DNA from: Pedobacter cryoconitis
Lineage (GTDB): Bacteria; Bacteroidota; Bacteroidia; Sphingobacteriales; Sphingobacteriaceae
NCBI RefSeq assembly: GCF_003259615.1
Contig: NZ_QLLR01000029.1
Span: forward strand, 1-64,000
Direction: 5' to 3'
Length of the DNA: 64,000 nt
Below are positions 61,926 to 64,000 of this stretch, piece by piece; positions within the stretch are counted from its first letter, which is position 1; every line of letters starts with the position of its first letter. The position numbers were made by a program, and so were the translations under genes. The notes beneath the pieces are model-generated. The model ran no database searches. It had not been told where the DNA came from and saw nothing but the letters and a program-made list of their open reading frames with translations.

Positions 61926-62693
61926 ATGACTTTTAAGACAAAAGAGAGCAGATTATTACTCGTATTAGGAAGTTTTTTTGTAGCCAACACTATTCTCTCT
62001 GAGTTTATTGGCGTTAAAATATTTAGTGTGGAAGCCACACTTGGGCTCAAACATTTTAATATCAATTTATTAGGTGTTCCGAATTTGTCATTTCATATGT
62101 CTGCCGGCGTACTCACCTGGCCGCTTATCTTTATCATGACAGATATTATCAATGAATATTTCGGGATGAAGCAGGTCAGGTTTCTTTCGGTATTGACTGC
62201 CGTGCTCATCGGGTATGCCTTTTTTATTGTCTGGGGAGCAATGAACCTGAGTTCTTCAGATTTCTGGGTAAACCAGCAGATTAATGGACAGCAGGTAAAC
62301 ATGGACAATGCCTTTGCAGGTATATTTGGCCAGGGGATGTGGATTATTGTCGGTTCTATCGTCGCCTTCCTGGTTGGTCAGTTTGCAGATGTGCTGATCT
62401 TTCATAAAATTAAAAAGATAACAGGCGAGCGCGCTTTATGGCTCAGGTCTACCGGGTCCACACTGGTATCTCAATTGATAGATAGCTTTGTAGTTATTTT
62501 TATTGCCTTTTATTTAAATCCTCAATATCACTGGAGCTGGCAAATGGTAGCAGCGATAGGACTGGTCAATTATACTTATAAGTTTTTGGTGGCTATTCTG
62601 ATGACACCGATACTTTACCTGGTCCATAATATCATTGATAATTACCTTGGAAAAGATCTGGCGCATAAACTGATCAAAATGGCAGGAAGGTGA
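61926..62693 (+). CDS. yhhQ: Queuosine precursor transporter (YhhQ/VUT family)
   Basis: The 255-residue protein has about six transmembrane helices, with NTILSEFIGVKIFS near the N-terminus, ITDIIN(E)YFGMKQVRF, the conserved RSTGSTLVSQLIDSFVVIFI and the C-terminal LVNYTYKFLVAILMTP. VUT family members import queuine or preQ precursors across the inner membrane. With QueE in the same window it suggests a mixed salvage and synthesis strategy. Confidence 0.9.
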   Translation: MTFKTKESRLLLVLGSFFVANTILSEFIGVKIFSVEATLGLKHFNINLLGVPNLSFHMSAGVLTWPLIFIMTDIINEYFGMKQVRFLSVLTAVLIGYAFFIVWGAMNLSSSDFWVNQQINGQQVNMDNAFAGIFGQGMWIIVGSIVAFLVGQFADVLIFHKIKKITGERALWLRSTGSTLVSQLIDSFVVIFIAFYLNPQYHWSWQMVAAIGLVNYTYKFLVAILMTPILYLVHNIIDNYLGKDLAHKLIKMAGR

Positions 62694-62712
62694 CAGGCAG
62701 GCTACTCCTTTA

Positions 62713-62752
62713 AGTTTTTTAAAACATTGCCTTTTAGTTTTTTAAAACATTG
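62713..62752. repeat. Two 17-bp direct repeats before the 79-residue gene
   Basis: AGTTTTTTAAAACATTG occurs at 62713-62729 and again at 62736-62752, starting 23 bp apart. The repeats lie just after yhhQ and before the next plus-strand gene. Possibly regulator binding sites or a small duplication. Confidence 0.5.
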
Positions 62753-62814
62753 GAGATAAATTGTTGTTGTGTAATTAATATCAGGCATAATGATTGATAG
62801 CTTAATGATAACAG

Positions 62815-63054
62815 ATGAAAACGGTAACTTTTTCTTTCGATCACCCTGTGGCCGTAAAAGTATTTTTCAATTGCATTTCGGACCCTCAGCTTAAACAAGA
62901 CATTAAATTTTTACGCAGTGATGAGTGGGGACTGCTGCATGTTCCTGTAGATGATATTCCAAAAGGAGTTTGGAAGTTAGTGCTTGAATGGAATTATGAA
63001 GACAGAGATTTTTGCATGGAAAGAATATTTGAGTCGCCGGGCGCTGTTTTATAG
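62815..63054 (+). CDS. Short conserved beta-rich protein, unknown
   Basis: The protein has 79 residues, without signal peptide or membrane segment. The C-terminal PKGVWKLVLEWNYEDRDFCM is an Ig-like/FixH-like strand pattern, but no family can be stated. It lies between yhhQ and the RRM gene, with a 17-bp direct repeat upstream. Confidence 0.55.
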   Translation: MKTVTFSFDHPVAVKVFFNCISDPQLKQDIKFLRSDEWGLLHVPVDDIPKGVWKLVLEWNYEDRDFCMERIFESPGAVL

Positions 63055-63113
63055 CCCGTGTTTACGGACTTTAAACAATTAAATAATTATTTTATCGATT
63101 ACTTACAATCTGA

Positions 63114-63146
63114 TTGCAAATAAAAGGTATGGTTTTTGTACCTTTG
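63114..63146 (+). promoter_or_regulatory. Promoter for the RNA-binding protein, with overlapping inverted repeat
   Basis: TTG (63114-63116), a 22-bp spacer and TACCTTTG (63139-63146) fit the -33/-7 consensus, placing transcription start near 63152 and leaving a short leader before ATG 63166. An inverted repeat AAAGGTA/TACCTTT (63123-63129 and 63139-63145) overlaps the -7 box, which could be an operator. Confidence 0.5.
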
Positions 63147-63165
63147 AGGAAATTTTTAGACATTA

Positions 63166-63483
63166 ATGAAGATATTTATTACAGGCCTTCCGTTAGAAGT
63201 AGGGGAAGATGAATTAACAGCCGTATTTGGTGATTTCGGTCAGGTAAAATCACTTAGAATTATCAAAGATCGTGAAACTGGTCAGAGTCGTGGTTTTGGT
63301 TTCGTAGAGATGCCAGTAGACGAAGAGGCTAAAGAAGCGATCAAGAGAATGAACGGTGGTGATTACAATGGTAACCGTATCAAAGTTGCTGAAGCACAAG
63401 AAAAACCTAATACTGGCGGTGCTGGTGGTGGTGGTGGCGGTGGTTTCAAACGCAACAACAACAACAGAGAAAGAAGCTATTAA
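63166..63483 (+). CDS. RRM-type RNA-binding protein
   Basis: The protein has 105 residues: one RRM (about 1-78) with RNP2 KIFITGLP and RNP1 SRGFGFVEMP, then a Gly-rich tail (GGAGGGGGGG) ending in KRNNNNRERSY. Such single-RRM proteins in cyanobacteria and Bacteroidota bind RNA and are often cold- or stress-regulated. Monocistronic, with its own promoter. Confidence 0.93.
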   Translation: MKIFITGLPLEVGEDELTAVFGDFGQVKSLRIIKDRETGQSRGFGFVEMPVDEEAKEAIKRMNGGDYNGNRIKVAEAQEKPNTGGAGGGGGGGFKRNNNNRERSY

Positions 63484-63592
63484 ATAGCTTTTTTCTATTG
63501 GATTGATTTTTCTATCATCACATAGAGAACCAGGGTTTAGTATAAAATTCCTGGTTCTTATTTCGGGTGATTAATACAATTATCCTGAATAT

Positions 63593-64000
63593 ATGTGGTT
63601 GATAAAAAGATACCTGCTATTTAACCTAGCTTATGCGCTGCTATTTATATTGGTGCTGGCCTGCGGATACAAGCAATTTACGCTTTTAAACTATGGGCTG
63701 ATACCCTGCATTACGCTGGTATTACTCGTGTTTTTCGGCTTGACGACTAAGTTGAGCGGACGTTTCCATCAAAGGTTATTTACAGGTTTGGTTTTCGCCC
63801 TTACCGGCAGTACTTTGTTTCTGCTGAGGGGCTATGATCCGTCCTGGTTTTCTTATGGGCTGATAGCCTTTCTGATTTGCCATCTGTTTTATATCGGAGC
63901 TTTTTACCTCGATTTTCGTTCTGCACAAGAGCTGGACAAAAAGGGGGCAAGGATCGCTATATTCAGTAGTGCCATCACTTTTACAGCCTTTTATTTCTAT
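63593..64000 (+). CDS. YhhN/TMEM86-like membrane protein (cut by window edge)
   Basis: The 136-residue N-terminal part of a polytopic protein from ATG 63593; the 3' end is beyond the window. Its helices and the segment GLIAFLICHLFYIGAFYLDF match YhhN, the lysoplasmalogenase family. The partial frame continues open to 64000. TMEM86 enzymes cleave lysoplasmalogen; bacterial homologues are less studied. Confidence 0.75.
   Translation, partial: MWLIKRYLLFNLAYALLFILVLACGYKQFTLLNYGLIPCITLVLLVFFGLTTKLSGRFHQRLFTGLVFALTGSTLFLLRGYDPSWFSYGLIAFLICHLFYIGAFYLDFRSAQELDKKGARIAIFSSAITFTAFYFY

Noticed and set aside
63414-63446. Repetitive GGTGGTGGTGGCGGT run
   Set aside because: It is the Gly-rich tail of the RRM protein, coding rather than a separate repeat.
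1-64000. CRISPR array, prophage, plasmid origin or integrative element
   Set aside because: No regularly spaced direct repeats with unique spacers, no integrase, phage or conjugation genes; only an IS tail at the left edge.

Overview
The window looks like chromosomal DNA of a Bacteroidota bacterium, most probably Sphingobacteriaceae and Pedobacter-like. The signs are SusC/TonB-type receptors paired with a DUF4249 lipoprotein, LytTR and PAS-kinase signalling, many secreted proteins of unknown function, few Shine-Dalgarno sites, and several upstream regions with the Bacteroidota -7 promoter box TAnnTTTG. Base composition is moderately AT-rich and even. No phage, plasmid backbone or CRISPR array is seen. 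The only mobile DNA is the tail of an ISAon1/ISL3-like transposase at the left edge. The only RNA gene is tRNA-Lys(TTT), next to that tail.

Layout. 1-2.9 kb: transposase tail, tRNA-Lys, OPT-family peptide transporter. 3-5.9 kb: three secreted or lipid-anchored proteins of unknown function. 5.9-7.8 kb: a TetR regulator with a perfect palindromic operator and a TetX-like flavin monooxygenase. 7.9-13.3 kb: membrane protein, APC amino-acid permease, ABC1/UbiB-like kinase, FAD amine oxidoreductase. 13.5-20.5 kb: an orphan PAS histidine kinase and an operon of outer-membrane receptor, repeat protein, LytS-type kinase and LytTR regulator. 21-23.5 kb: an arsenic operon (arsR, DUF6428 gene, arsC, acr3) with two copies of a candidate operator. 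23.6-25.4 kb: Lrp regulator divergent from a histidine-decarboxylase-like gene, with phased repeats between them. 25.5-33.6 kb: PAP2 phosphatase, kinase-acetyltransferase fusion, second orphan PAS kinase, DUF4249/TonB receptor pair, DUF3347 lipoprotein.

From about 33.7 kb the window is mostly core metabolism. It holds citrate synthase, a retropepsin-like protease, a 2OG-Fe(II) oxygenase, ketopantoate reductase, a CNT nucleoside transporter, EtfBA with a DUF151 nuclease, a TPR protein coupled to a chromate transporter, DnaB, RlmB, an envelope-sugar block (mannose-1-phosphate guanylyltransferase, KdsD, KdsA) with RecQ inside it, an OmpA-family protein, QueE, a Rieske protein and the asparaginase-cutC-lepA-folD operon. 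Then come an omega-amidase/aminotransferase pair, a queuosine-precursor transporter (a second queuosine gene, with queE), an RRM RNA-binding protein, and a YhhN-like membrane protein cut by the right edge.

I did not find a clearly new multi-gene system. The best leads are regulatory: the phased Lrp array before the decarboxylase, the duplicated ars operator, the TetR/TetX operator, an operator over the permease promoter, and a palindrome-plus-promoter driving an unannotated 58-residue membrane protein. Two others are the receptor/repeat-protein/LytSR operon and the P-loop kinase-GNAT fusion. All functions are read from sequence by eye. No database search was run.
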